A DNA stretch of 64,000 nucleotides from Sisyra terminalis (taxonomy: Eukaryota; Arthropoda; Insecta; Neuroptera; Sisyridae). Position numbers and translations under genes: made by a program. This document shows, piece after piece, positions 47,651 to 59,100 of this stretch (the stretch's first letter is position 1; every line of letters starts with the position of its first letter). The notes under the pieces were generated by a model. That model was not told the origin of the DNA. It saw only the letters and a list, made by a program, of their open reading frames with translations, and did no database searches. The stretch spans positions 37,820,001-37,884,000 of the forward strand of contig OY292278.1 in NCBI GenBank assembly GCA_958496175.1, read 5' to 3'.

Positions 47651-50008
47651 ATGGTAAGTCTATGTTGTATTTCTTATTTTTAAAATGTTATCCTCGATTA
47701 TCTTAAATAATCTCTTTATATTTTACTTCATCAATTAATATTTGAAATATTCCTATATTTTTTTAATAAAATTAAATCATATTTCTTAAATACAATTATG
47801 TAAAAATAATTTTTTAAGATGATAATGTGGTACGTTGTCAAACCGGGTTCTTCACACACATTTAATTTAATATATCTAATTAATGAATATTATTTTCTTT
47901 TAGGCTCGCGGACCTAAAAAGCATTTGAAGCGTTTAAATGCGCCAAAAGCATGGATGTTGGACAAATTGGGGGGTTGTTTTGCCCCTCGTCCATCAACAG
48001 GCCCTCACAAACTTCGGGAGTCGCTGCCCCTTGTAATTTTCCTTCGTAACCGACTAAAGTATGCATTGACAAATTGTGAAGTTAAAAAAATCGTAATGCA
48101 GCGTTTGATCAAAGTGGACGGAAAAGTTCGTACCGACCCCAATTATCCTGCTGGATTCATGGGTGAGTTCATCTTATTTTTTCAACCCTGGCATGGTACA
48201 CAAGTGCTAAAACGATTTTCGGTTGAAACACTTTCGACCCATGCCTAAATTAACTTCTTAAAAATTAAAGTTAATTTTCGTTAATAAATTTTCTTTTAAT
48301 TTACATAAGAAAACATTAGTTTCATAAAATTGTTAGATATTATCAAAATTTTCCCTATCTTAAACAATATTCTTTGGGTTTCACTAGCTTATTTGTATTT
48401 TACATGTCTACAATAATACCTACAATACTGGACAAAACAGATAATTATTCGTATTTTGCAATTCATCAATTGAAAAAAATTAATATGAAACCGTTTCTTT
48501 TTGGTTGAATCATTTTTTTAATTAGTTACTAATATATAACACAAAAAATGCGGACTGAGTTTTAGACGAAGTGTTCTTATTTGTCCAGATATCATTTCGT
48601 TAATCTAGATCAGAGGTGGCCAAAGGTGGTACATTTTGTAAATGCATCACACCTTCACGGGCTACATATGCAATTATCTAGCCTCATTAAATTTGGATAC
48701 ATTGTAGACATTTTTAATATAGTGGTTTTCATCACTGACCTTTATAAAATAAACATCTTTTGTAAGTGTAATGAATCTTGTGGGCAGAAAAAATGGTAAA
48801 GCCGGAGCTTATGCGGGCCTCGAGTTGGCCACCTCTGATCTAAATTCTAGTGTATTGCTATTATTATATAGTAAAGAATTGGTATATTATTGTAAGCATG
48901 TGAAAGACATAGAAGCCAAAAAAATCTTCCCTCAATAATTTAATTTATATAATGATTTCAGATGTTGTTACGATCGAAAAAACTGGAGAATTCTTCCGTT
49001 TGATCTACGATGTAAAAGGACGTTTCACAGTCCATAGAATAAGTGCTGAAGAAGCTAAGGTGTGTATTAGTTATTTAATTAGTGGATTAAGACCTTAGAT
49101 TATACAATACATGGACTGCTCATAGGTATAAGGAATTATTGTGCTATTATCAGCCGGCAAATGGCAACCCTTATGCAAACCGTGTATTGTATGGTCTAAG
49201 ATTTAGGCCCTATCGAAGCTCAGTTTTGTTGCTAATTAATCAATGAATTGAGTCAAACGAGGCCTAAAATCAAAGAACTTCTAACGGTCGCTAGTTAGTT
49301 AGATCATAACTTTCTATGTATATCCTTTTGGAGTTAACAATTTTTCCTATGATGAAACGAAAATTTAAGGCACAAGGATTGAATGAAAATTCGTCTTTTT
49401 AATGATGAATCTGGTGATTCAATTCTTACTCATCTTGAGGAATTATTGAATCAGTAATTGATTTTTTTATTGTAAAGGTTTGAATCCCAAATAATTTTTA
49501 TTTCTTTTTTTTTTTTAGTATAAGTTGTGTAAAGTTAAGCGAGTCCAAACAGGACCTAAAGGAATTCCATTTTTGGTCACTCACGACGGTCGTACCATTC
49601 GTTATCCAGATCCTTTAATTAAGGTTAATGACACAATTCAATTAGATATTGCTTCATGTAAAATAATGGATTTCATCAAATTCGATTCCGGTATGAGTTT
49701 TGATAAATTTTATGAAAAATTTGGAATTATTTTGTTTTTATTTTTTTTTAGGTAATCTCTGTATGATTACGGGAGGTCGTAACTTGGGGCGAGTTGGTAC
49801 TGTCGTGAACCGAGAACGGCATCCAGGATCTTTCGACATTGTTCACATTAAGGATTCGCAAGGACACACTTTTGCCACCAGATTAAACAATGTCTTCATC
49901 ATTGGTAAGGGCGGCCTCAAGCCCTATGTGTCCCTACCTCGAGGCAAAGGTGTGAAATTGTCCATCGCCGAAGAACGAGACAAGCGATTACAGGCGAAAG
50001 CACACTAA
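47651..50008 (+). CDS. RpS4: 40S ribosomal protein S4 (eS4), 5 exons
   Basis: Exons 47651-47653 (the ATG alone), 47904-48162, 48962-49059, 49519-49690 and 49752-50008 give 262 residues, the usual eS4 length. The sequence is near-invariant: [20 protein letters not shown] at the N terminus, the S4-type RNA-binding region [18 protein letters not shown], the family motif [10 protein letters not shown], the KOW-type [20 protein letters not shown], and a C terminus [20 protein letters not shown]. It is a structural protein of the small ribosomal subunit in the cytosol. The splice after the start codon separates the TOP-like leader and ATG from the coding body, as in many animal RP genes. Introns carry a hAT-type MITE (48611-48837) and a small hairpin MITE (49095-49199). 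Confidence 0.98.
48611..48837. mobile_element. hAT-type MITE in RpS4 intron 2
   Basis: Starts CAGAGGTGGCCAAAG and ends GAGTTGGCCACCTCTG. Flanked by ATCTAGAT (48603-48610) and ATCTAAAT (48838-48845), an 8-bp duplication with one mismatch. 227 bp, non-coding. Confidence 0.85.
49095..49199. mobile_element. Small hairpin MITE (family C) in RpS4 intron 3
   Basis: Ends TTAGATTATACAATACATGG and CCGTGTATTGTATGGTCTAA are inverted repeats with a few mismatches. Interior AGCCGGCAAAT is shared with the partial copy at 8098-8160. Confidence 0.7.
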
Positions 50009-50059
50009 AGAACTAAAGATATTTAAATCTTATAAAAAAATAGAAAAATTTTGGAAACA

Positions 50060-50065
50060 AATAAA
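50060..50065 (+). terminator. RpS4 poly(A) signal
   Basis: AATAAA 52 nt after the RpS4 stop codon. Confidence 0.7.
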
Positions 50066-50744
50066 ACATTTTTCCAGAAATCACAGATTTTTTTACTTTT
50101 TATGTACATTTTTGTGTAAATTTACCTTTTTTTTTTTTAAGTCACAGCAAATTATATAATTATATTAGTGGTTTAACAATACTGCACTTCTTTAAGAAAA
50201 ATTGCTTAAAAATCTATCAAAATCTCGTAAAAAATGAAACGTTCAAAGTGACAAAATTTACGCTTTTTCTCTTAAAATTCAAATATGACACAACAGTTAA
50301 CTTAAAATATATTTTAAAAAGAAACTGGCATATTGGAACAATTTTAGAATTTCAAGCATTAAATTAAAAGGGCTCACAATTATTCCCTTATCTAATTAAT
50401 ATATTTAATTTTGAATGTCTGTACGTAACGCTATGAAATCTGTAACGGATAAAGGCAAACGCCATGGTTTACCTCATGGGTTTTTCACACTGGTCAACAA
50501 CTCTGTTAAGAAAAAGGAAGAGAGTTAATGATCTATCGATCTTTTTATCTTTCTATTTTGATCACAATTGTCGATAGGGAACGAATGCGATTTCCGTGAT
50601 GTCATCATTTGATGAAAGATTTCGATTAATCGACCGAAAATGAAGAATACAAAAATCTCATTTTTGCTTCGTTTAGCAGAAAAACTGCTCCAAAAATATC
50701 AATGTTATTACATGTGGGAAAATAATTTCAATAAAATAAACTTT

Positions 50745-50930
50745 AGTTAAGCAGGGCCATTCACGCTCCGACTTGCAGTCCAACTAGTTGGACTACTAAT
50801 TGGATCACCTAAACTATCCGCTAGACATCCAACTTCCAACAACACCATTCACGGTCCGACTTTAGACCCAACTTCGAAAGTCGGACTACAAGTTGGACTG
50901 CAAGTCGGAGCGTGAATGGCTTGCTTTACA
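50745..50930. mobile_element. Hairpin MITE with GC-rich inverted repeats
   Basis: Inverted repeats of about 38 bp with core CATTCACGCTCCGACTTGC and only a few mismatches at the outer ends. The interior also carries partial repeats of the same string (GGTCCGACTTTAGACC), so the whole 186 bp folds on itself. Its base composition is clearly more GC-rich than the surroundings. No target duplication could be fixed. Confidence 0.85.
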
Positions 50931-50991
50931 ATTTCAAGGGATATCTTCGGTTATTAATAATTCTTTAATATATCAAATAATATATATCGTT

Positions 50992-51229
50992 GGCCTAAAG
51001 AAGTGTTAACCTGTTAAGTCCATTTTTAATTTTTTTTTTGTTCCATTACATAGGGAATACAAAATTCTATCGAGTGACAAACTGATAAAGCATTTTAAAT
51101 ATAGAAATTTCACATTACAACATGAAACAAAAACCTGTTATCTGTACTAAATTATGTAGCTTACATTCGCTTTTTTCGTTCACCTGTGAAATTTGTTAAA
51201 ATGGATTTAGCCGGTTAACACTTTAGGCC
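50992..51229. mobile_element. TIR MITE with GTTAACC ends
   Basis: Left GGCCTAAAGAAGTGTTAACC and right GGTTAACACTTTAGGCC are inverted, continuing into TCCATTTT / AAAATGGA. 238 bp, non-coding. Confidence 0.75.
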
Positions 51230-52119
51230 GATGATATGATATATCTGATATAGTGACAACAATGATGTAATTAAATATAGTGAAACATTTGTCAATTTTA
51301 TAGACAACAAATTGTTTTGGCCTAGAAAAATTGGATATACTTATTTCGGATTGTATTATTTCATTAACTTGTTCATTTAATATTCACTGGGGCCTCAAAA
51401 GCATATCTAAAAAACAAGGGCTACCGAATTAAAGTAATTTTAAATTCGCAAAATGTATTATCTATTGCTTTTACTTAAAAATATAAATTTTTTCATAGGT
51501 AAGTCGTAGAGCAATTACATGACTTTATTTCAAACGCTTCTGACATTGTAACTGAAGAATATTTTGAAATTATATTTTCATAAAAAAATTGATATTTTTG
51601 GGGCAAAAATCCTTATTTTCGTAAAGGAAGCAAAAACGTGATTTTTGATTCATTTCCAATTTATTTTGGATCAGTTTATCGAAATCCATTGTCGAATGGT
51701 AACGCCACAGAAACCATAGTATCCTCGTCGATAGTTAACACCTGGTGGTTTACAATCATCAATTTCGTAAACCACAGGATAATACAAATTTCGTATTTTT
51801 GTAAAAACAAAATTCCATTTTTGTTGACGGATTATTGCTAGGTTTTCGTGAATCTTAAATAAGTTAATATATAATAAATGTAATTCTTAAACTTTTTTTT
51901 AAGTAAAAATAAAGTAATTGCACTTAAAAAATTCTAAAGAAAATAAAACAATCCGTTTTTGAGATTTATCGTCACATTGGTCGAAGTAAATCAAGTAAAA
52001 ATCAATGATACGGATTAGCGGATTCCTATGATTAAAAGGGACTTCAATTGGTAAGTACTCAAGTATAACTTAATGGTATGCGTGGAAAGTCAAAATATGA
52101 AATTAGGTAAAAACTTGTA

Positions 52120-52289
52120 TTTTTAATTGTTATTTCCCGTCGCTTTACAACTACTAAGGTCTTTAACGACTCTAGAATTAATAAAAATCCGTAATCGAGA
52201 AATATCGAAAATTTGCTCGATACGAGATTCGAACCCAACACCAACCAGTTTTTAAAGGGCCACCTGGACCACTCGGCCATTAGTAGGCT
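52120..52289 (-). mobile_element. tRNA-derived SINE, copy 5
   Basis: Minus orientation with A box ATGGCCGAGTGGTCC, B box GGGTTCGAATCTC and the family body. Next to the TIR pair at 52363-52687. Confidence 0.8.
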
Positions 52290-52362
52290 ATAAAAACTTT
52301 TAATTGCATCAAAATCGTTTTGAACCTAATTCCGGAAGTAATCGAAATGAGGTGAGCCATAC

Positions 52363-52687
52363 TCCTTAACACGTTAACTATCCCAATATAAAAAATTTGC
52401 CCGTGTAGCCACATTTTACACTACCACATTCTAAAACATATAATAATTTTTGTTTTCAAAAGGTAACTTCAGTTACCTTTGAAAATAAGCCTAGGCCAAA
52501 TTCGGTTTTTTAAGTCTGAGGTCATACAAAAAGTGGCTACATTTGAATAACATAGTGTTTGTGAAGTATATACAACTCACAAAAGAAAATCGAAAGAATG
52601 TGAAAGGAATTATATTTAACTCACGAAAACTCTTGGACACAAAAAGTGTGAATTGAATGCAACTCATACGGCTGTTAACGTGTTAAG
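52363..52687. mobile_element. Short-TIR element
   Basis: CTTAACACGTTAAC at the left and its exact inverse GTTAACGTGTTAAG at the right bound 325 bp with TGTAGCCACATTTTA and GTGGCTACATTTGA motifs inverted inside. Non-coding. Confidence 0.6.
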
Positions 52688-54160
52688 AAACATACTATCA
52701 CAATATGTACGCCTATGCATACTAGTACACACTAGTAGACATGTTCCACGATTTTGGTCTTTGAGACGTATCTCAGGTGGTCTCCGTAAACATGTCTATA
52801 GAAAAATACCCAAGACAGTATACAGACAAATCGTGCAATATGATCTATTACTGTATACTATACTAACCCTGTTAAAAAAGTTATTTAGACGCATTTTGAT
52901 ATCATTACACTTAAAATGCCTTTAATAACTTTAAACGAGTTCTAATAGGTGTTTTGAACATTTAAACTGTCTTTTTAAACAGGGAAGCTTTAGCATTGAC
53001 CTTTACTTTCCTAAACAGGACCAATGTGAGATATGGCTATTTAAAAAAAAAAAACGTTAGTTGGTTTTTGGCTAGCACCTGTCTTCAATCAAAGCAAATT
53101 GTAGCGCATGCTAAAATTAAATTTAAAACTTTGTTGTTTTCTTTTAGTATATAAGAGTACCATACCTAATGAGTACCATATATATCTGATTGCGCATGCG
53201 TAGTAAAACGATTTTTTACTTAGATTTACCACAGTTTGTCTTTTATAAAACTTGAATAAGGAGGATTTTATTATTTCAATAAAATATCGGATTTAATATT
53301 GTAAAACCTCGGTTTTCGTGAAATTTATGGCTTATTTATATTAAGAGTAAAAGTAACGGATTTCCAGGCTTTCATTCAATTGCAAAGATGTTTACAAAAT
53401 GCATTTACAGAAAATATATGTGACTTATCGAACAAATTCGAAATAATTGACAATAACTAAAAACCGAGGTTGTACTGTATTTTAAAACGATATTTTTTTA
53501 GTTTTGTCTGGGGTATTACAACTAAAGATCAGCTGAGAACTCATTTAGATAAAAAAAAAACTAATTTGTGGTTTAACTAGACTTAAATTCAAAGGTGATT
53601 ACTATTTTTTTTAGAATTATGTTTAAATGCTAGTTTACTGTTATTGAAGATTGCACTATTATTTGTTTAAACTTAATAAGTGCCATGAAGATAAATATAT
53701 CAATGAGTATAATTTAAAATTGTAATGAAATAGTTACAATAGCCAGATGGTTAAAAAAACGTATATATGTATTGTATTTTTGGCAATATTGCACACCTCA
53801 ATTGCTAAAAGCGACATGAGACCTGACATTGTCTCAGTCTTTACTTTATTTTTAGTTCATTTCGCGAATAAATTGATCAATTCATTGTTGAGAATAAGAC
53901 GTAATTAGATATGCTGTAACGATAGAAAGCATACCTGTACTAGAAAATTTAAGCCTCGAATTTTAACATTAAATTATATATATAAATATCATCCGACAGT
54001 CAATGTTTTGTTATACTTTGATACTATTTTTATACATTTTGTTCAAAAAAATAGTTTTGATTTTTTACGAACCACAAATTAGTTTTTAGAAACAGAAATA
54101 ATATAATTTATAAATATAAACTTCATTAACAACATATGGCATAAATCTACAAAATAGTAA

Positions 54161-54382
54161 GCTTATGTCCCTTTTAGCGAAATCTATATCGGGCAACGTT
54201 GCATTTTCTACTGTTTTTGATTTAATTCACGAATAAATCGAGTCCTAATGAAAATTTAGCAGAAAAAGAGAAAATTATACGATGTTAGAATTGAATTAAC
54301 ATAAAAGTTGCGAATTAAATTTTAAAAAAGAGTAGGAAATGCAAGATCGCTAGAAATTGATGTCACTAAAAGGGACTTATGG
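54161..54382. mobile_element. MITE family A copy
   Basis: Full-length, with ends CTTATGTCCCTTTTAG and CTAAAAGGGACTTATGG. A more decayed relative lies at about 53780-53910 (GCGAATAAATTGATCA core). Confidence 0.75.
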
Positions 54383-54902
54383 TAAACCGTGTATAGTGTA
54401 TTTATCTTAAAACGGTTCAATATCTCAAAAAGATAATATTTTTTTAAAAAGATCGATTAAAAATAACTGGATATTGTAGGGAAAACAAAACAATAACGTT
54501 GAAGGTTGACCTTGGCGGCAGCTTTTCCAAGGTCAACAGTTTTTATTTACTTTTTATCGTCGAATCTTATTCTATGGAAAAAAGCAAATTACTTTTGCCT
54601 ACAACAATTTTTCGTATGACTTCTCTATCTTCTAGTCTAAATCTAGAAAGAAACTAGGTTTTTCACCACAAAACTGAAGTACTTTTGGAAAAATTTGAAA
54701 AATAAAGATTGTTTAGAATAACGATTTTTATACACTGTATAAATTTTTTGAAATTTTCTCGTTTAATTTCTTAGTGTTTCGAAAAATAAATTTCGAGAAA
54801 ACTAATGCCGATCGATGGAAAACTATTTTTTCACACAACTTTTACTTTCAAAATAATGGTTCGATATCGAGATATAAAATTTTTATGACGAAAAGCTTTT
54901 TT

Positions 54903-55070
54903 TTCAATGGTTATCTACGGTCGCTTTGTAACAACTAAGGTCTTTATCGACTCTAGAGTTAATAAAAATCCGTAAGATGAGAAATATTGAAAATTTGCCT
55001 ATTACACGATTTGAACCCAATGCCTACCAGTTTTGGAGTTTCCACCTTGACTACTCATCCGCCAGTAGGC
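54903..55070 (-). mobile_element. tRNA-derived SINE, copy 6
   Basis: Minus orientation; promoter boxes partly decayed (GGGTTCAAATCGTG). Separated by about 70 bp from copy 7 in the same orientation. Confidence 0.7.
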
Positions 55071-55140
55071 TTGCTAGGTTATAAGACATGAAAAAAAGTC
55101 CCATGGAAAATTATTTTAGTCAACAGTTATTCTTTTTTTT

Positions 55141-55300
55141 TGAAAATTGTTATTTACCATCGTTCTACAATTATCTAAGGTCTTTAGCGACGCTAGCGTT
55201 AAAAAAATTCCATAAATTGAAAAATTGCTCGATAGGAGATTCTAACCCAACACCTATCACTTTTGGAGCGTCCACTTTAACTACTCGTCCACCAATAGGC
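55141..55300 (-). mobile_element. tRNA-derived SINE, copy 7
   Basis: Minus orientation, shorter, with B-box-like GGGTTAGAATCTCC. An internal deletion removes part of the body. Confidence 0.65.
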
Positions 55301-56158
55301 TTTATTTTCTTGTTTTCTTTGAATAAAAATAGATTTTTATAAAAAAAAAATATTAGTCAACCATAACACCAATTTTGTTTTCCCTACAACATCCAGCAGT
55401 TATTTCTTCAATTTAAAATATTTTTTTGAGATTTCGGGCTATCATAAGTTGAATCATGGATCAATTTGGATCAATGGATCACTTTGTACACTGAAGTTTT
55501 AGTAATGCTAGCTTTCATCACGAAACTAATTGTTATAAATGAAAATCGCATGTTTTTTTTCCTTAGTAAAAGAAAAACCCGTTAATTTTCATAAAATTTG
55601 AGCGTTTGAAAGTTCACTTTAAAATTTGTACATTTGAAACGAAATTATCATACTTTTCATTTTAGGTTTTTATCTACCCGTATTTGAATATATATATATA
55701 ATAATTAATATATTAATGGTTTTGACAAGAAAAACTTAAACTCTACGGTTTTGTTATATAAAATTTTTCATAAGTGATTACAATTACTTTTTTTATCACA
55801 AGCTAAAGTTTTACGTCCGTTAAAATTAATTTGCAATTATTTTTAAAAAAAAAATGTGCGAATAACATTTAAATTTAACTAAATTCGTTTGGAATTTAGA
55901 CGTCAGGAAGTTAAAAAATTTTCATTTTTAATTATTAGCACATTTTCAATTCGTTTTTTTTGCCAATTTAAAAGTATAATTTACTCGTATTAGTTTGGTT
56001 TTATATCTTAAAGATATTCTAATTTAGCCAATAAATATTTTTAATCAGACGATTTGATTAATCTAAAGAATAAACTGCTTTTTACAAATCTCAAAAGCTT
56101 AAAAAGGGGACAAAAAAAAAACTCTGATGAGATTCTAAACAGATTAAAGCGGAAATTT

Positions 56159-59100
56159 TTAAAACAATAAATTACGATCGTTCGAACTGAGATTAGGTAA
56201 CGATTTAAAGACAGCCTTATTTTTCTCGGGTAAGTCAGCCAATGAGATCACTGAGTTTTTAGCCGTTCGAGACCGTTGTGCTGTGTGTTCAATGTCCAAG
56301 GCGAGCATTTCCTGAATGTTGATCTCGAGTGGATCTAGTGCAGCCGATTCCAGACGAAAAAACTTCTCCTGGTCGGCGTCAGCGTTTCTCGCGTGGGGCG
56401 ACGACGTCGACGATGCGTCGGGAGACGTTTTTTCGTACGGCTGAACCACATAGACACTGTTAAACTTCTCCTCGTCCGTTTTATTAATACTTAAACTAGA
56501 ATTTTTCTGGAAAGACGTGCTCGCTTCTCCGAGGGGATTTCGTTCGCCAAAAATGCCACTTTCGTTCAGCAGCACAGCCTTGGTGAGTTCGTCGTGGATG
56601 GCTTGGGACGATTCCGATTTGAAGTACATGTCTGGCGAGAGTTCAGCTCGGGGTAGCGAAGACGGACCAGGAATATTCGTGACTTGCGGTTCGCTGTGCG
56701 GATTGCTTTCGATATTGGCGACCACCTGCGCTGGACGTACGCTCGTATGTCGCGAACCAGCTGTTACGGTTGGACGTACCGAAACTCGAAACGTAGGCGA
56801 CGGAGGTATTACAATTTTTTCTGGTGCATTTTGTATTAAAATTATCCTAAAAAAAAATGGATACTTATTAAACAAATCGACAGTTTTACACAAAGTTTAT
56901 TATAATTGAAGAATGTTTTTTTTAAATCGATACTTGATTTATGTGAAATCTCTTTTACTTAGACCACAAAACTAGCAAGTAGGAAATATAACTCCTACCA
57001 GGAGAGAAAAATAGTATAATGCAATAAGATTCTCTTTAGTTTTAAAAGTTATACAGTACTAGCCGATACCCACGATTTCCTCAGTGTAACATAATGATCT
57101 TATATATTAAGATTGTTGATCGATGAGACGTTTTCGTTCTCTCTTACTCCATCTGCATCCATTTCTTACATATTACAACTTACATTGCATTTGAACTACT
57201 AAGCTCAACAGATCTGGCTTATTCACTCTTCTCCACCAAAGTTGCATTTCGTTATAGTTAAAGCAGCTGATCTCTGTTCGTAATATTTTCCGTTAGGATT
57301 GAGCCTAACGGGTTCTACACTAATACGTCAATAATGTTATTGATTTGTTTTACAGACTTTCAAAAAAGACATACCTTAATTATTTCAATTTCCCTCTCTT
57401 ATATAAAAATTTTCCTGCATCTTAAATTGCATTTTAACATCTCTAAAAACGTCCGTATATATGTGAACGAATATCGTACAGAACTTTGATTTGAAAGTTC
57501 CAGAATTAATTATAGTAAAAAAAAATAAAATACACCAATATTAATAAATTTCCAATACTATAGTGGACAATAGTTACAATAAATTTCAACAGCATTGTGA
57601 CGGTTGTCCCTTTAAATCACAAATACAGTGTAATCTTACTAATCCGGCACTATTAAAAACCGGAGAGTGCCGGATTATTGGAATGTTCGGATTACTGGAT
57701 TATAGTGAAAAATCATAGGTAATGAATAAAATAAAACATTCCATAGAAGGAATAAATGTATGCACAGGTATAGAGAGGCGAGGAAGGCGTGGGCGGAGGG
57801 TGCCGGATTATCGGACGTGCCGATCTATCGAAGTGCCGGATTAGTGAGATTATACTGTACTAGATGATAAAAATCAGATCTCAGCTTTATACTCATGTTG
57901 ATAAATTCTACTGCCCAGATACTGTTTTGTCTGTCCAATATAAACTTTATAACATGAACATGGGATACTATAAATAATATTTGAATTTTTTAATAATTTA
58001 TCTCTATCTTTTAACTTACTATAAATTTGCCCCACTGTATGAATATTATAAAAAGCCGGTTGCCAGTCAGTTCCACGGAAGCATAAACTAATCGACGGAG
58101 CTAGACCCTTCAGGAACGGGAACCTGAACCGATTCTCTTCGTTCTTCTTTTTTATGACGGTATTGTTATTAAGATTGTCCTTTTCCAGAATTATTTCTTC
58201 TTCACTTAGATGTATACGTTTAATTTTTTTAATGCATTTATTGATAAAAAATCTTGGGTAATTATTTAATTTAAGTAAATTAATTACTTTCATCATATTT
58301 TTTTCATGAAACAATTCATGGCTCAATTTTATAGATCTATATAATAGTCCCAGTACAACACTTGCTTTATGAGAAAAAATATTATAAGCTGAGATAAATT
58401 ATTATGTTGTACTGGGACTATTATATAGATCTATAAAATCTATGAAATAATAGATCTATGAAACGTTGCTTTTTGAAATAATAAAATATTAAATAAAAAA
58501 TAAAAAAAAAAACAAAAAGATCTTAAATAACCTGAATTTTCTTCTTATTTAAAAAAATTATACTGTACTCTCAATCTCAATAGGGACTACCGGTACTACA
58601 GACTACAGCAGTGTTTTTAACCTTTTAAATCAGCCGCACCCCTTTGAATTTGAAAATAGGTCTCTGCACACCATTGAAAAATGGGGTTGGATTTTTAATT
58701 TAGAAACATACAATTTTTGCGAAATTTATAACCAAAAATTTTATAATTTATATAGTTAAGGGCTTCCCCCGCACCTCTAAAAAAAGCATAAGCGATGTCG
58801 CAATTTGCTTAGTTCACTCCAAATTTGTGCCTACGTAGACGGCGCTGGCAGTTACTTCTAGTGCGGCTTGTCATTTATTGTACAGTGCGCTATCCATTTA
58901 TACAAAACAGTGTTTCTTGGTTTTGTTTAGGCAATTTTTTAAATTTTTTTAATCGCTGTTTGTCGTCTCTATAACTACCAAGATTTTTACCGATTATAGG
59001 GTTAATAAACATCCTTAATCGAGAAATTTTGAAAATTTGCTCGATACAAAGATTGAACCCAACATATACCAGTTTTGGAGCGACCACTTAGACCACTCGA

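Larger units (their letters stand above)
50066..56158. other. Spacer between RpS4 and MARCH1/8
   Basis: No gene recognised. Three SINEs, a MITE A copy and its decayed relative, and three hairpin MITEs are annotated separately. Frames at 51638-51841, 52653-52925 and 55088-55342 are repeat or low-complexity shadows. A small hairpin (about 52454-52487, AGGTAACTTCAGTTACCT) and another around 54497-54530 (TTGACCTTGG / CCAAGGTCAA) are unexplained. Confidence 0.5.

Noticed and set aside
52653..52925. 90-codon plus-strand frame
   Set aside because: It starts inside the right end of a short-TIR element and runs through repeat-like sequence; no domain or splice support.
56517..56909. 130-codon plus-strand frame
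   Set aside because: Antisense shadow of the last MARCH1/8 exon.
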